The position numbers and the translations under genes are program-made. From Roseiarcus sp963737365 (GTDB taxonomy: Bacteria > Pseudomonadota > Alphaproteobacteria > Rhizobiales > Beijerinckiaceae): a stretch of DNA of 64,000 bases. This document shows positions 31,103 to 39,484 of this stretch, piece after piece. The DNA lies in the NCBI GenBank assembly GCA_963737365.1, contig CAVTSD010000001.1:868001-932000 (forward strand), written 5' to 3'. Each line of letters starts with the position of its first letter. Within the stretch, counting starts at the first letter, position 1. The notes beneath the pieces were generated by a model that was not told the DNA's origin, ran no database searches, and was given only the letters and a program-made list of their open reading frames with translations.

Positions 31103-31626
31103 GAAGGAGACTCTGTGAACAGTCCTTCTTTATCTCCCGGCGCGACGAATTTTACCAGAACGTCGCGAACGCTGGCTGGGGGCGCCGCCAATCGGGCCCG
31201 GAATGGGACGCGCTCAAGTGCATTGAGGCTGAACTTCGGTCGTTTGACGGTCCAGACATAAATCTCGCGCCCATCTTCGCCGCGAAGCGCCAGCCGCAGA
31301 TCGGGCACAGACGTGCTGGCGTCACGCAAATTCTCGATCTCGCCTGTGACTAAGAGCTCGCCGGGTCCTTCCGTTTGCTGCGCGAACGTCACATGGACTT
31401 TGGCGATCGACAGGCCGCTCAGGTTCACAGGCAGTCCGACGCCAGCGTAAAGGGCCGCGGTTTCCGGCGCGATGGAGACGATCGCCGCTCGGGCTGCGAT
31501 CGCCGTTGTCGCCGCGATGACCAAGGCCACAATCACAAAAGCCGGGAGCATGATCCCAGGAGCACGCCGATGCCGCGGCGTAAAACTTTGATCGCAATCG
31601 GAGCCGAAATTGTGGTCTAGAGTCAT
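31099..31626 (-). CDS. Membrane-anchored DUF3426-type protein lacking the zinc ribbon
   Basis: Function unknown. The 175-aa protein starts MTLDHNFGSDCDQSFTPRHR, has one membrane segment (MLPAFVIVALVIAATTAIAA, about residues 26-45) and a soluble domain with LPVNLSGLSIAKVHVTFAQ, LVTGEIENLRD and ALRGEDGREIYVWTV, matching the DUF3426 region of the zinc-ribbon proteins found next to ftsE in Hyphomicrobiales. The N-terminal CxxC zinc ribbon of those homologues is missing. It diverges from ftsE across a gap with a CtrA-type box. Confidence 0.8.
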   Translation of the reverse strand: MTLDHNFGSDCDQSFTPRHRRAPGIMLPAFVIVALVIAATTAIAARAAIVSIAPETAALYAGVGLPVNLSGLSIAKVHVTFAQQTEGPGELLVTGEIENLRDASTSVPDLRLALRGEDGREIYVWTVKRPKFSLNALERVPFRARLAAPPASVRDVLVKFVAPGDKEGLFTESPS

Positions 31627-31685
31627 GGGCTGGGGACCTTGCTGTTCCGACGGAATCCGATGGTGGCATTTGGCTGGAAACACGG

Positions 31686-31700
31686 TTAAAGGCGCGTTAA
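31686..31700. promoter_or_regulatory. CtrA-type box between the DUF3426 gene and ftsE
   Basis: TTAA-AGGCGCG-TTAA, a perfect TTAA-N7-TTAA match to the binding motif of the cell-cycle regulator CtrA. It lies 32 bp before the ftsE start and 60 bp before the divergent DUF3426 start, so it could control either or both. Confidence 0.7.
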
Positions 31701-31731
31701 ACGGCCGACCCGCGCCGGCCCGGGGATCGCG

Positions 31732-32406
31732 TTGATACGGTTCGAAAACGTCGGTTTGCGCTACGGCATGGGACCGGAGGTGCTCGGCGATCTTGATTTT
31801 TCCGTCGAACCGCAAAGTTTTCAATTTCTTACAGGGCCCTCCGGCGCCGGCAAGACGACCCTCATGCGGCTGATGCTGCTCTCGTTGCGGCCGACGCGAG
31901 GAACGATCCGCGTTTTTGGTCAAGATTCGGCCGCTCTGACCAAGGACGACTTGACGACGCTGAGACGACGGATCGGCGCGGTGTTTCAGGATTTTCGTCT
32001 CTTGGACCATCTCACGACTTATGAGAACGTGGCGCTGCCCTTGCGGGCGATGGGCCGCGAGGAATCCAGCTATCGGGCCGAGGTGGTCGAGCTCTTGCGC
32101 TGGGTTGGTCTCGGCGACCGGATGAACGCCTCTCCACCCGTGCTTTCGGGAGGCGAGAAGCAGAGAGCCGCAATCGCTCGCGCATTGATCGTTCGCCCGG
32201 AACTGCTGCTGGCGGACGAGCCGACCGGCAATGTCGATCCCGGCCTCGCGCGCCGTCTTCTGCGGCTATTCGTCGAATTGCACCGGCTTGGCACGGCGGT
32301 CGTCATCGCGACCCACGACCTCCAGTTGATGGACCAGTTCGGCTTCGCGCGCCGGCTGGTCGTCGGCGACGGCAAACTGACGATCTTCGACGGCTTGCCG
32401 CCATGA
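31732..32406 (+). CDS. ftsE: Cell-division ATP-binding protein FtsE
   Basis: ATPase partner of FtsX at the division septum, controlling peptidoglycan hydrolases. The 224-aa protein has Walker A GPSGAGKTTLMRLM near residue 35, VFQDFRLLDHLTTYENVALP, signature LSGGEKQRAAIARAL and Walker B LLLADEPTGNVD. It uses a TTG start (31732), where the FtsE homology begins (MIRFENVGLRYG). It overlaps ftsX by 4 bp. Confidence 0.95.
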   Translation: MIRFENVGLRYGMGPEVLGDLDFSVEPQSFQFLTGPSGAGKTTLMRLMLLSLRPTRGTIRVFGQDSAALTKDDLTTLRRRIGAVFQDFRLLDHLTTYENVALPLRAMGREESSYRAEVVELLRWVGLGDRMNASPPVLSGGEKQRAAIARALIVRPELLLADEPTGNVDPGLARRLLRLFVELHRLGTAVVIATHDLQLMDQFGFARRLVVGDGKLTIFDGLPP

Positions 32407-33353
32407 ACGAACCGATCCTCGATCCTATCCTGGCGACCGAGCCCGAGCCCGCATTCGAGACCAAAGCGGCGCTCATACCCGGCGATTCCGTCGCTGGCCG
32501 CGCGTTGGTGGTCGTCATTGCGATCATGACTTTTCTTGCCTGCCTGACCGCCGGCGCGGCGCTATTGGTCGCGGACGCTTCGAAAGCCTGGCGTGCGGAT
32601 GTGTTGCGCGAGGCGACGATCCAGGTGAAGCCTCGAGCCGGCGACGACGTGGAAAGCCTCGTCGCCAAAGCCGTCGCCATCGCCGCCAAAGCGCCCGATG
32701 TCGAATCCGCCCGCGCGCTCTCCCAGGCCGAATCCGAAAAGCTTCTCGAGCCCTGGCTCGGCGCCGGGTTCGACCTCAGTCAATTGCCCGTTCCCCGGTT
32801 GATCCTCGTGAGGTTGCGCGGCGAGGGCTCGGAGGACCTGTCAGCGCTGCGCTCGGCCCTCGCCACGGCGGTTCCACAGGCTGATCTCGACGACCACCGG
32901 GTCTGGGCGTCGCGTCTGGGGACAATGGCGAACGCGATCGTCACCCTTGCGGCCGCTCTTTTCTTACTGATGATTGTGGCGATGGGCACGGCGATCGGGT
33001 TCGCCACGCGGGGCGCGGTCGCGGCCAATCGAGAGATCGTCGAAGTCCTTCATCTCGTTGGCGCGTCGAACGCGTTTATCGCCAGGGAGTTTCAGGCCCA
33101 TTTTCGCCGTCTGGGGTTCCGCGGCGCGTTGATCGGCGGCCTCGCGGCGATCGCTTTCTTCGCCATCGCCTCGCTTCTCTCGTTCTGGTGGGCTCATTCT
33201 CCAGGAGGCGAGGAAATCGCCGCGATGTTCGGCTCGTTCGCGCTCCGCGCCTTGGGCTACCTCGCCCTTGTGGTGGTCTGCGCCGCGGTTACGTTGCTTA
33301 CTGGTCTTCTTTCGCGCGAGATCGTCATGCGCCATTTGCAAAACTTGCAATAG
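32403..33353 (+). CDS. ftsX: Cell-division protein FtsX
   Basis: Integral membrane partner of FtsE that passes the ATPase signal to periplasmic hydrolase activators. The 316-aa protein has a cytoplasmic N-terminus, TM1 (VVVIAIMTFLACLTAGAALL, about residues 35-55), a periplasmic loop of about 120 residues, and three more TM segments (LAAALFLLMIVAMGTAIGFA; IGGLAAIAFFAIASLLSFWW; ALGYLALVVVCAAVTLLTGL). It starts within the ftsE stop (ATGA overlap). Confidence 0.93.
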   Translation: MNEPILDPILATEPEPAFETKAALIPGDSVAGRALVVVIAIMTFLACLTAGAALLVADASKAWRADVLREATIQVKPRAGDDVESLVAKAVAIAAKAPDVESARALSQAESEKLLEPWLGAGFDLSQLPVPRLILVRLRGEGSEDLSALRSALATAVPQADLDDHRVWASRLGTMANAIVTLAAALFLLMIVAMGTAIGFATRGAVAANREIVEVLHLVGASNAFIAREFQAHFRRLGFRGALIGGLAAIAFFAIASLLSFWWAHSPGGEEIAAMFGSFALRALGYLALVVVCAAVTLLTGLLSREIVMRHLQNLQ

Positions 33354-33388
33354 TCGCGCGATGAATTTTCGTTAGCTCTGGCGACACA

Positions 33389-34174
33389 ATGCTCGCAACG
33401 CGATCGCTGCTTTTCAACGCGCTATTCTATTTGAACCTGGTGGTTCTGATGATCCTTGGCCTGCCAACCCTCTTGTTCGGCAGGCGGGCGATTTTTGCCC
33501 TCGCGCGCCTTTGGGGCGCGATTTCCGTCTGGCTCCTGGAGGCGATCTGTGGGCTCAAGCTCGAATATCGCGGCGTCGAGAACATCCCGCCCGGCGCAGT
33601 CTTGATCGCCGCCAAGCATCAATCGTTTCTGGAGACCTTCGCGCTACTCAAATACGCGCCCGACTTCGCCATCATCCTCAAGCGACAGCTGACCTACGTT
33701 CCTCTCTTTGGGCTCTATCTGATCGTCTCGCAGCAGATCGCCATTGACCGCGGGCGGGGCCGGCAGGCTTTGCAACAGATGGCTGCGGCAGCTAAGCCCG
33801 TTTTCGCGGCGGGACGACAGGTGTTCATCTACCCCGAAGGAACGCGGCGCCTGCCGGGCGCCCCGCCGATGTACAAACAGGGCGCGGCGGCGCTCTACGC
33901 CTTGACGGAGGTTCCCTGCCTGCCCGTGGCCGTGAACACGGGACTCTTCTGGCGGCGTCGCGGCTTTCTGCGCCGCCCAGGCGTCGCCGTCATCGAATAC
34001 CTTCCTGTTATCGAGGCCGGCCTCGACCGCGCCGCGTTCGCCAAGCGTCTGCAATCGACGATCGAGGCGGCCTGCGACCGCCTGAATGCGGAGGCTGTAA
34101 GCAAAGACCCATCCCTTGCAGCGGTCATTGCGGAAGGCGCCAATAGCGAGGCGAAAACGTTACGTTCGTCTTGA
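33389..34174 (+). CDS. plsC: 1-acyl-sn-glycerol-3-phosphate acyltransferase PlsC
   Basis: Makes phosphatidic acid from lysophosphatidic acid at the inner membrane. The 261-aa protein has an N-terminal membrane segment (LNLVVLMILGLPTLLFG), the catalytic block KHQSFLETFALL (an HX4E version of the usual HX4D, as in NlaA-like enzymes), a substrate motif IYPEGTRRLPG near residue 148 and LPVAVNTGLFW. It follows ftsX by 35 bp. Its stop codon overlaps the -35 of the next gene's promoter. Confidence 0.92.
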   Translation: MLATRSLLFNALFYLNLVVLMILGLPTLLFGRRAIFALARLWGAISVWLLEAICGLKLEYRGVENIPPGAVLIAAKHQSFLETFALLKYAPDFAIILKRQLTYVPLFGLYLIVSQQIAIDRGRGRQALQQMAAAAKPVFAAGRQVFIYPEGTRRLPGAPPMYKQGAAALYALTEVPCLPVAVNTGLFWRRRGFLRRPGVAVIEYLPVIEAGLDRAAFAKRLQSTIEAACDRLNAEAVSKDPSLAAVIAEGANSEAKTLRSS

Positions 34175-34204
34175 CGAAGGTCTTGCTTTGTTCTATTAAC
34201 GTTC
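34171..34204 (+). promoter_or_regulatory. Promoter overlapped by a perfect LexA (SOS) box
   Basis: -35 TTGACG (34171-34176), 17-bp spacer, -10 TATTAA (34194-34199). GTTC-TATTAAC-GTTC at 34190-34204 is a perfect match to the alphaproteobacterial LexA box GTTC-N7-GTTC and covers the -10, so LexA binding would block polymerase directly. Confidence 0.85.
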
Positions 34205-34227
34205 TCGTAATAATCAGGGTCGGGGCG

Positions 34228-34671
34228 ATGACGCTGGCATACGAGAATGGAACGATCCACCGGGAGCGCGAGATCTCGGAATCGCCTGCAATCGGTTGGG
34301 TCGTCCCCATGAGCAATCGCCAGGATCGCCGCGGCTCCTCGCTGGCTGCGCTCGAAGGCATGCCGATCTCGTCGCGATTTTGCTCGTGGCTGGGCCTATC
34401 GGGCCAACGCTACGTCTTCTCCGTCTATCCGGCCTCGGAGTGTCCAGCTTTTCGCGACGCCGTTCTGCTGACCGTGGTCCGAGACATGACGGGGCAACGG
34501 CGCGTTGTTTCGGTTTGCGAGACAGGACCTTTTCCAGAGCCGGTCGTCAAAAAGGCTCAGCGCGACCGTCGCGCTTTTGGTCCAGGGCTCGAGTTTCATC
34601 TCCATCTTCTAGCCACGTCGCCCGCGGAGCGGGCCGCAACGGTCGCTGATTTGGCGATCGCCGAGGCCTGA
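34228..34671 (+). CDS. Uncharacterised protein, probably SOS-inducible
   Basis: Product of 147 aa with no recognised function: MTLAYENGTIHREREISESP, then an internal domain (GMPISSRFCSWLGLSGQRYV, FSVYPASECPAFRDAVLLTV) and a C-terminal part (GPGLEFHLHLLATSPAERAA). No signal peptide or membrane segment. ATG 34228 is chosen because it follows the predicted transcription start by about 22 nt with GGGTCGGGG just before it; ATG 34309 is an alternative. The perfect LexA box in its promoter implies a role in the DNA-damage response, such as checkpoint or repair; this is inference. Confidence 0.78.
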   Translation: MTLAYENGTIHREREISESPAIGWVVPMSNRQDRRGSSLAALEGMPISSRFCSWLGLSGQRYVFSVYPASECPAFRDAVLLTVVRDMTGQRRVVSVCETGPFPEPVVKKAQRDRRAFGPGLEFHLHLLATSPAERAATVADLAIAEA

Positions 34672-34684
34672 CGACTAGAGCCGC

Positions 34685-35238
34685 TCAGGCTCGGAGTTTG
34701 GCGCTTAGCCATTCGAGATCGCTGTCGCGCACACCGATCTCGCGGAGGTGATCGTAGGTTTCGAGGACGTATTCGGAATTGCGGCCGAACTGCCCTTGGC
34801 TCGCGCGAGCACATGTTCGAGCATCGCCTCGCGATCGAGCCGTCCGGCATATTGATCGTGGAGCCGGTCCGCGACGTAAGTGAGAGCACGGACGCGGTCG
34901 CCGCTCTCGAGCGTCACCGGGGCGACCCGCTCGAGATAGACAGAGGTCGCTTGTTCGCGTTCGCGAAGGTAGCGAATGGTTGGCTCGCGGAGCGCAGCGT
35001 CGACCTCGAAAGCCACCCCCTGACAGGCGCCGCCGCGATCGAGGCCAAGCACCAAGCCGGGCCGGTCGGGCGAGCCGCGATGGACATGGGAGTAGATGCA
35101 CAGGCTTCGGCGCCAGCCGCGCAGCAACGCTTTCACCCGTCGCGCATAGGCGAATCCCGGCCGCCACATCAGCGACCCATAGCCGAACACCCAGAGGCTG
35201 CCGTCCGGGTCGGAAGCGGCCGCATCGGTCGAGGTCAC
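34685..35238 (-). CDS. Gamma-glutamylcyclotransferase (ChaC family), with one apparent frameshift
   Basis: Predicted glutathione-degrading cyclotransferase. The N-terminal reading from GTG 35238 gives SLWVFGYGSLMWRPGF (the YGSL substrate motif), CIYSHVHRGSPDRPGLVLGL, and the catalytic Glu segment (AALREPTIRYLREREQ). After LEHVLARAKG the frame must change at the CCC near 34794-34796 to enter QFGRNSEYVLETYDHLREIG ending at 34685. Adding one base gives 185 codons. The GTG overlaps the tyrC stop by 4 bp, so it is probably cotranscribed with tyrC. Confidence 0.85.
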
Positions 35239-36197
35239 AGAACCGGCTCGTCCGTTTCCGCCGCGCGCCGTCCGAAATCCGGGGCTGCCGTTTCCTGACC
35301 TTGAGCGACGATTCCGAGCCTGATCGCACGCGTGCGCGTGAACAGGGCGAAGAGGCCCTCGCCGTCCTCGCGCCGGATCATTCGCTGCAGCGCCGTCAAA
35401 TCCTCGTTGAACCGCCCAAGCATCTCCAGCACGGCGTCCTTGTTGTGAAGGAAAACGTCGCGCCACATGGTCGGATCTGAGGAGGCGATCCGGGTGAAGT
35501 CGCGGAATCCGCCCGCCGAGAACTTGATGACCTCCGAGCGCGTGACCTCTTCGAGATCTGCGGCGGTGCCCACGATGTTATAGGCAATGAGATGGGGCAC
35601 GTGGCTCGTGATCGCGAGCACCAGGTCGTGATGCGCGGCGCTCATGGTTTCGACGTGAGATCCTAACGTCTGCCAGAACGTCCGCATGGTCTCGACCGCC
35701 TCATCGTCCGTTCCTTCCGGAGGCGTTAGGATGCACCAGCGGTTGACGAACAAACTCGCAAATCCCGCGTCGGGGCCCGAATGCTCCGTCCCCGCGACGG
35801 GATGCGCCGGCACAAGGCGCGCATGACCAGGCAGCACAGGCATGAGCGCCGCGATGACGGCTCCCTTGACCGAGCCGACGTCCGATACGATGGCGCGGGC
35901 TTCGAGCGCGGGCGAGATAGCGCCCCCGATCGCCTCATTGGCGCCGACTGGCGCGCAGAGGATGACGCAATCGGCCCCGCTCACGGCGCGAACCAGATCG
36001 TCCGTGACGAAGTCTCCAAGCCGCAGGGCTTTTGCGCGCTCCAAAACCTCGATGGATTGGTCGGCAAGAACGATCCGCCGGGCGGCATGGCGGTGCCGCG
36101 CGGCTCGGGCGATCGACGAGCCGATCAGCCCAACGCCGATAATCGTCAGCCGTTCAAAGATCGGCTCGGCCAGGGGCGCGCCGAGCCGTTCAATCAC
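35235..36197 (-). CDS. tyrC: Prephenate/arogenate dehydrogenase
   Basis: NAD(P)-dependent dehydrogenase of tyrosine synthesis. The 320-aa product (from GTG 36197, MIERLGAPLAEPIFERLT) has a Rossmann motif (IIGVGLIGSSIARAA), ILCAPVGANEAIGG, VSDVGSVKGAVI, the substrate region PAHPVAGTEHSGP near residue 125 and ITSHVPHLIAYNIVG. GTG 36197 overlaps the hisC stop by 8 bp and follows GAGGCGAAG. It is monofunctional, without chorismate mutase; a separate chorismate-mutase gene lies upstream in the same run. Confidence 0.92.
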   Translation of the reverse strand: MIERLGAPLAEPIFERLTIIGVGLIGSSIARAARHRHAARRIVLADQSIEVLERAKALRLGDFVTDDLVRAVSGADCVILCAPVGANEAIGGAISPALEARAIVSDVGSVKGAVIAALMPVLPGHARLVPAHPVAGTEHSGPDAGFASLFVNRWCILTPPEGTDDEAVETMRTFWQTLGSHVETMSAAHHDLVLAITSHVPHLIAYNIVGTAADLEEVTRSEVIKFSAGGFRDFTRIASSDPTMWRDVFLHNKDAVLEMLGRFNEDLTALQRMIRREDGEGLFALFTRTRAIRLGIVAQGQETAAPDFGRRAAETDEPVL

Positions 36198-37305
36198 CTT
36201 CGCCTCGCATGAACTCGGCGAGCGCGGCAACCACGCCCTTGTTGGCCTCCTCGCCGCCAACGGTCAGACGCAAAGATTCCGGCAGGCCGTAGGCCGCGAC
36301 CGCGCGAAGAATGTATCCCCGCGCGCTCAGGAACGCATCGGCGTCGGCAGCGGTACGGCCGGATTCATCAGGGAAGGTCAGCAGAAGAAAATTTCCGACG
36401 CTTGGCGTGACTTCGATCCCCAGCGCCTCGATCGCTTCGGCAAGCCAGGGAAGCCAGTGCGCGTTGTGCGCGATTGCGCCATCGATATGCGCCGCGTCTT
36501 CGAGGCTCGCGACGCCGGCCGCCTGCGCCGCGCCGTTCAGATTGAAGGGTCCCCGAACCCGGTTCAACGCGTCCATGACATGCGCGGGTCCATAACCCCA
36601 GCCAATCCGCAACCCCGCAAGCCCATGGATCTTAGAGAAGGTCCGGGTCACGACGACATTGTCCGCCGTCGAAGCGAGCTCGAGGCCAGCAGCATAGTCG
36701 TTTCGGGTCACGTATTCCGCGTAAGCCGCGTCGATCACCAGGAGCGTGTGCGGCGGAAGGCCCTCGTGCAGACGCTTCACTTCCGAGAACGGAACATAGG
36801 TGCCCGTCGGATTATTCGGATTGGCGAGAAAGACGATCTTCGTGCGGGCGCTGACTTTTTTAAGAAGCGCGTCCACGCTGACCGTTCTGTCCGTCTCCTC
36901 TGCGACAACCGGAACACCGCCGGCGGCGCGGATGCAGATTGGGTAGGTCAGAAAGCCATATTGGCTGTAGAGGCCTTCATCGCCGGGATGCAGAAAGACA
37001 TGCGCGAGGAGCGCTAAGAGTTCATCCGAGCCGTTGCCGCAGATGATCCGGGACGAATCGAGCCCATAGCGGCGGCCGATCGCCTCGCGCAGAGCAGTCG
37101 AAGCGCCGTCCGGATAGAGCTCGAGCCTCTCGGCCAGGGCTTTAACCGCTTCGACCGCCCTTGGCGAGGGACCGAGCGGCGACTCGTTGGACGAAAGCTT
37201 GTGAATCTTGTCGACGCCCTGGACATGGCTTTTGCCCGGCACGTAGGCGTCGATTTCGAGGATCGCCGCCCTGGGTTGAGGGCGTACGGGAGCATTGGAG
37301 GTCAT
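36190..37305 (-). CDS. hisC: Histidinol-phosphate aminotransferase (also possible aromatic aminotransferase)
   Basis: PLP-dependent class I/II aminotransferase of 371 aa. Motifs: KLSSNESPLGPSPRAVEAVK, ICGNGSDELLALLAHVFL, FLANPNNPTGTYVP, and the PLP lysine in TRTFSKIHGLAGLRIGWGYG near residue 225. Family length and YPDGAS fit HisC. Its position between chorismate mutase and prephenate dehydrogenase suggests it also or mainly transaminates prephenate or an aromatic 2-oxo acid; HisC2-type enzymes in this order often sit here. Confidence 0.9.
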   Translation of the reverse strand: MTSNAPVRPQPRAAILEIDAYVPGKSHVQGVDKIHKLSSNESPLGPSPRAVEAVKALAERLELYPDGASTALREAIGRRYGLDSSRIICGNGSDELLALLAHVFLHPGDEGLYSQYGFLTYPICIRAAGGVPVVAEETDRTVSVDALLKKVSARTKIVFLANPNNPTGTYVPFSEVKRLHEGLPPHTLLVIDAAYAEYVTRNDYAAGLELASTADNVVVTRTFSKIHGLAGLRIGWGYGPAHVMDALNRVRGPFNLNGAAQAAGVASLEDAAHIDGAIAHNAHWLPWLAEAIEALGIEVTPSVGNFLLLTFPDESGRTAADADAFLSARGYILRAVAAYGLPESLRLTVGGEEANKGVVAALAEFMRGEGD

Positions 37306-37323
37306 GGCGGGGTTCGATTAGCC

Positions 37324-38175
37324 TCAATTCGCCTGGCTACGCAACGCCGAGGCGTCAATTCGATCCGCGTGCGCCCCGATCTCCGACGCGCGCACGTCAG
37401 CAGCGCCCGCGGACCGCAGCGCCTTGCTGGTGGCGTCCGGCGCCATATCGCCGTGCCGCGCGACGAGAAGAGCAAGCCCCATTCCGGTGGCCGCAGAGCC
37501 AATCGTTTCCGCTCCAATTTTGCTTAAGGCATAAGGGATGTCCGGACGCCAGCGGTCCAGCGTCACGGATTCGAGCACGACGTCACGCGCCGTCCCGTCG
37601 ACCAGTGGCTTCGAGATCACAAACACCGGCATGCCCGCCGGATGGTCGGCGCGCTCAACAAACGGCAACCGGGCGATAATCTTTGGCGCATCAGGAGACG
37701 CGAGATTCGTCCACCAGGCCCCGGCCCCAGGCCCCCCGTCGACTGCGAACATGCCCAAATCGCCCACCGATTGCGCGACCGCCCCGATCACGACGCCGGC
37801 CCCAAAATGCGGGACACAGGGGGTCGTGAATCCGAAGTGAAACCGCGCGGAGTCTCGCATGGCGGCGTCGCCCCCGGACACGTCAACGTGGACGCTGTAG
37901 GGCGCTTGGACATAGGTGAATGTGGAAATAATTACCCGCCAGATCCCCTCGACCGTGTCGAGCGGCAAAAGCCCCCGATGTCGCTCCACAAGCGCCCGCA
38001 TCATCGAGGCTTCGCGTGCGGGACGAAATGCCGAACCGCCGCCTTGACGGGTCTTGATCTCGATCAACTGGTCGATGACGCGCCCCCTCTCCATGAGGAG
38101 CTCATGCATTTGCGCGTCGATTCGATCGATCTCCACTCTCAGATCGGCGAGAGTCGGTTTCGACAATTGGGACAC
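37324..38175 (-). CDS. Chorismate mutase family protein
   Basis: The 283-aa protein starts MSQLSKPTLADLRVEIDRID, a type II (AroQ) chorismate mutase domain through about residue 95 (MHELLMERGRVIDQLIEIKT, RPAREASMMRALVERH). The remainder, with MPVFVISKPLVDGT and ESVTLDRWRPDIP, resembles the C-terminal part seen in alphaproteobacterial chorismate-mutase fusions but lacks an obvious prephenate dehydratase TxRF motif. It begins the run chorismate mutase-hisC-tyrC-chaC, so it likely makes prephenate for tyrosine synthesis. Confidence 0.85.
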   Translation of the reverse strand: MSQLSKPTLADLRVEIDRIDAQMHELLMERGRVIDQLIEIKTRQGGGSAFRPAREASMMRALVERHRGLLPLDTVEGIWRVIISTFTYVQAPYSVHVDVSGGDAAMRDSARFHFGFTTPCVPHFGAGVVIGAVAQSVGDLGMFAVDGGPGAGAWWTNLASPDAPKIIARLPFVERADHPAGMPVFVISKPLVDGTARDVVLESVTLDRWRPDIPYALSKIGAETIGSAATGMGLALLVARHGDMAPDATSKALRSAGAADVRASEIGAHADRIDASALRSQAN

Positions 38176-38218
38176 GGGATCGCCCTCTCCTTTCGAGGGA
38201 CTGGTAACCGGACCGGTT

Positions 38219-39484
38219 TTAGGTGTTCATCGACTCGAAGAAGCCCGCATTGCTCTTCGTTTCACGCAACTTGCCAAGCAGGAATTCGATCGCATCGACG
38301 GTGCCCATCGGATTGAGAATGCGCCGGAGCACATACATCTTCTTCAGGATGTCCGGAGGCACCAGGAGCTCCTCCTTCCGGGTTCCCGACCGGGTGATGT
38401 CCATCGAAGGGAAGGTGCGCTTGTCAGCCACCTTTCGATCAAGGATGATTTCCGAATTGCCGGTTCCCTTGAACTCCTCGAAAATGACTTCGTCCATGCG
38501 CGAGCCGGTGTCGATCAGCGCGGTTGCGATGATGGTCATCGAGCCACCCTCTTCGATATTCCGGGCCGCGCCGAAAAACCGCTTCGGCCGCTGGAGCGCA
38601 TTGGCGTCGACGCCGCCGGTCAGAACCTTTCCGGACGAAGGGACGACCGTGTTGTAGGCGCGCCCGAGTCGGGTGATCGAATCGAGCAGGATGACGACAT
38701 CGCGTCCGTGCTCGACCAGCCGCTTGGCCTTTTCGATCACCATCTCAGCGACCTGAACGTGTCGCACCGCAGGTTCGTCGAAGGTCGACGACACCACCTC
38801 GCCGTTCACCGAGCGCTGCATATCCGTCACTTCTTCCGGCCGCTCGTCGATCAAAAGCACGATCAGATAGCATTCCGGATGATTGGCGGTGACCGACTGA
38901 GCGATGTTCTGCAACAGCACCGTCTTGCCTGTGCGCGGCGGAGCCACGATCAGCGCCCGTTGCCCCTTGCCGATCGGCGCAACGATGTCGATGACGCGCG
39001 ACGATAGATCTTTCCGCGTCGGATCTTCGACTTCCAGTTTCAGGCGCTCGTTGGGATAAAGCGGCGTCAGGTTGTCGAAGTGGACCTTGTGCCGGGTTTT
39101 CTCCGGGTCCTCGAAATTGATTGCGTTGCATTTGAGCAGCGCGAAATACCGTTCCCCTTCCTTGGGGCTTCGGATGACGCCTTCGACCGTGTCGCCAGTT
39201 CGGAGACCAAGCCTCCGGATCTGCGAGGGCGATACATAAATATCGTCTGGGCCTGGAAGATAGTTTGCGTCCGCTGATCGCAGGAAGGCGAATCCGTCCT
39301 GCAAAATCTCGACCACGCCCTCGCCGATAATCTGAACTTCGACGCTGGCTAACTGCTTCAGGATCGCGAACATCAGCTCCTGCTTGCGCATGATCGACGC
39401 GTTTTCAACGTCGTTTTCCTCTGCAAACGCCAGAAGCTCGGTTGGCGATTTTTGCTTTAATTCCTTAAGTTTCATTTCCCGCAT
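38219..39484 (-). CDS. rho: Transcription termination factor Rho
   Basis: Hexameric RNA-DNA helicase that ends transcription. The 421-aa protein has an N-terminal domain (MREMKLKELKQKSPTELLAF), the RNA-binding cold-shock fold (GVVEILQDGFAFLRS, YLPGPDDIYVSPSQIRR), Walker A VAPPRTGKTVLLQ near residue 178, Walker B VILLDSITRLGRAYNTV and the R loop region FFGAARNIEEGGSMT. It lacks the long acidic insertions seen in some groups. Neighbouring hemJ is a usual partner in this order. Confidence 0.98.
   Translation of the reverse strand: MREMKLKELKQKSPTELLAFAEENDVENASIMRKQELMFAILKQLASVEVQIIGEGVVEILQDGFAFLRSADANYLPGPDDIYVSPSQIRRLGLRTGDTVEGVIRSPKEGERYFALLKCNAINFEDPEKTRHKVHFDNLTPLYPNERLKLEVEDPTRKDLSSRVIDIVAPIGKGQRALIVAPPRTGKTVLLQNIAQSVTANHPECYLIVLLIDERPEEVTDMQRSVNGEVVSSTFDEPAVRHVQVAEMVIEKAKRLVEHGRDVVILLDSITRLGRAYNTVVPSSGKVLTGGVDANALQRPKRFFGAARNIEEGGSMTIIATALIDTGSRMDEVIFEEFKGTGNSEIILDRKVADKRTFPSMDITRSGTRKEELLVPPDILKKMYVLRRILNPMGTVDAIEFLLGKLRETKSNAGFFESMNT

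Noticed and set aside
31627..32010. Longer DUF3426 reading frame extending opposite ftsE
   Set aside because: It overlaps the ftsE coding region and lacks any zinc-ribbon motif; the short form from ATG 31626 is better supported.
38206..38218. AACCGG-A-CCGGTT just after the rho stop as a terminator
   Set aside because: A 1-nt loop cannot form a hairpin; it could be an operator for the chorismate-mutase gene side, but nothing else supports that.
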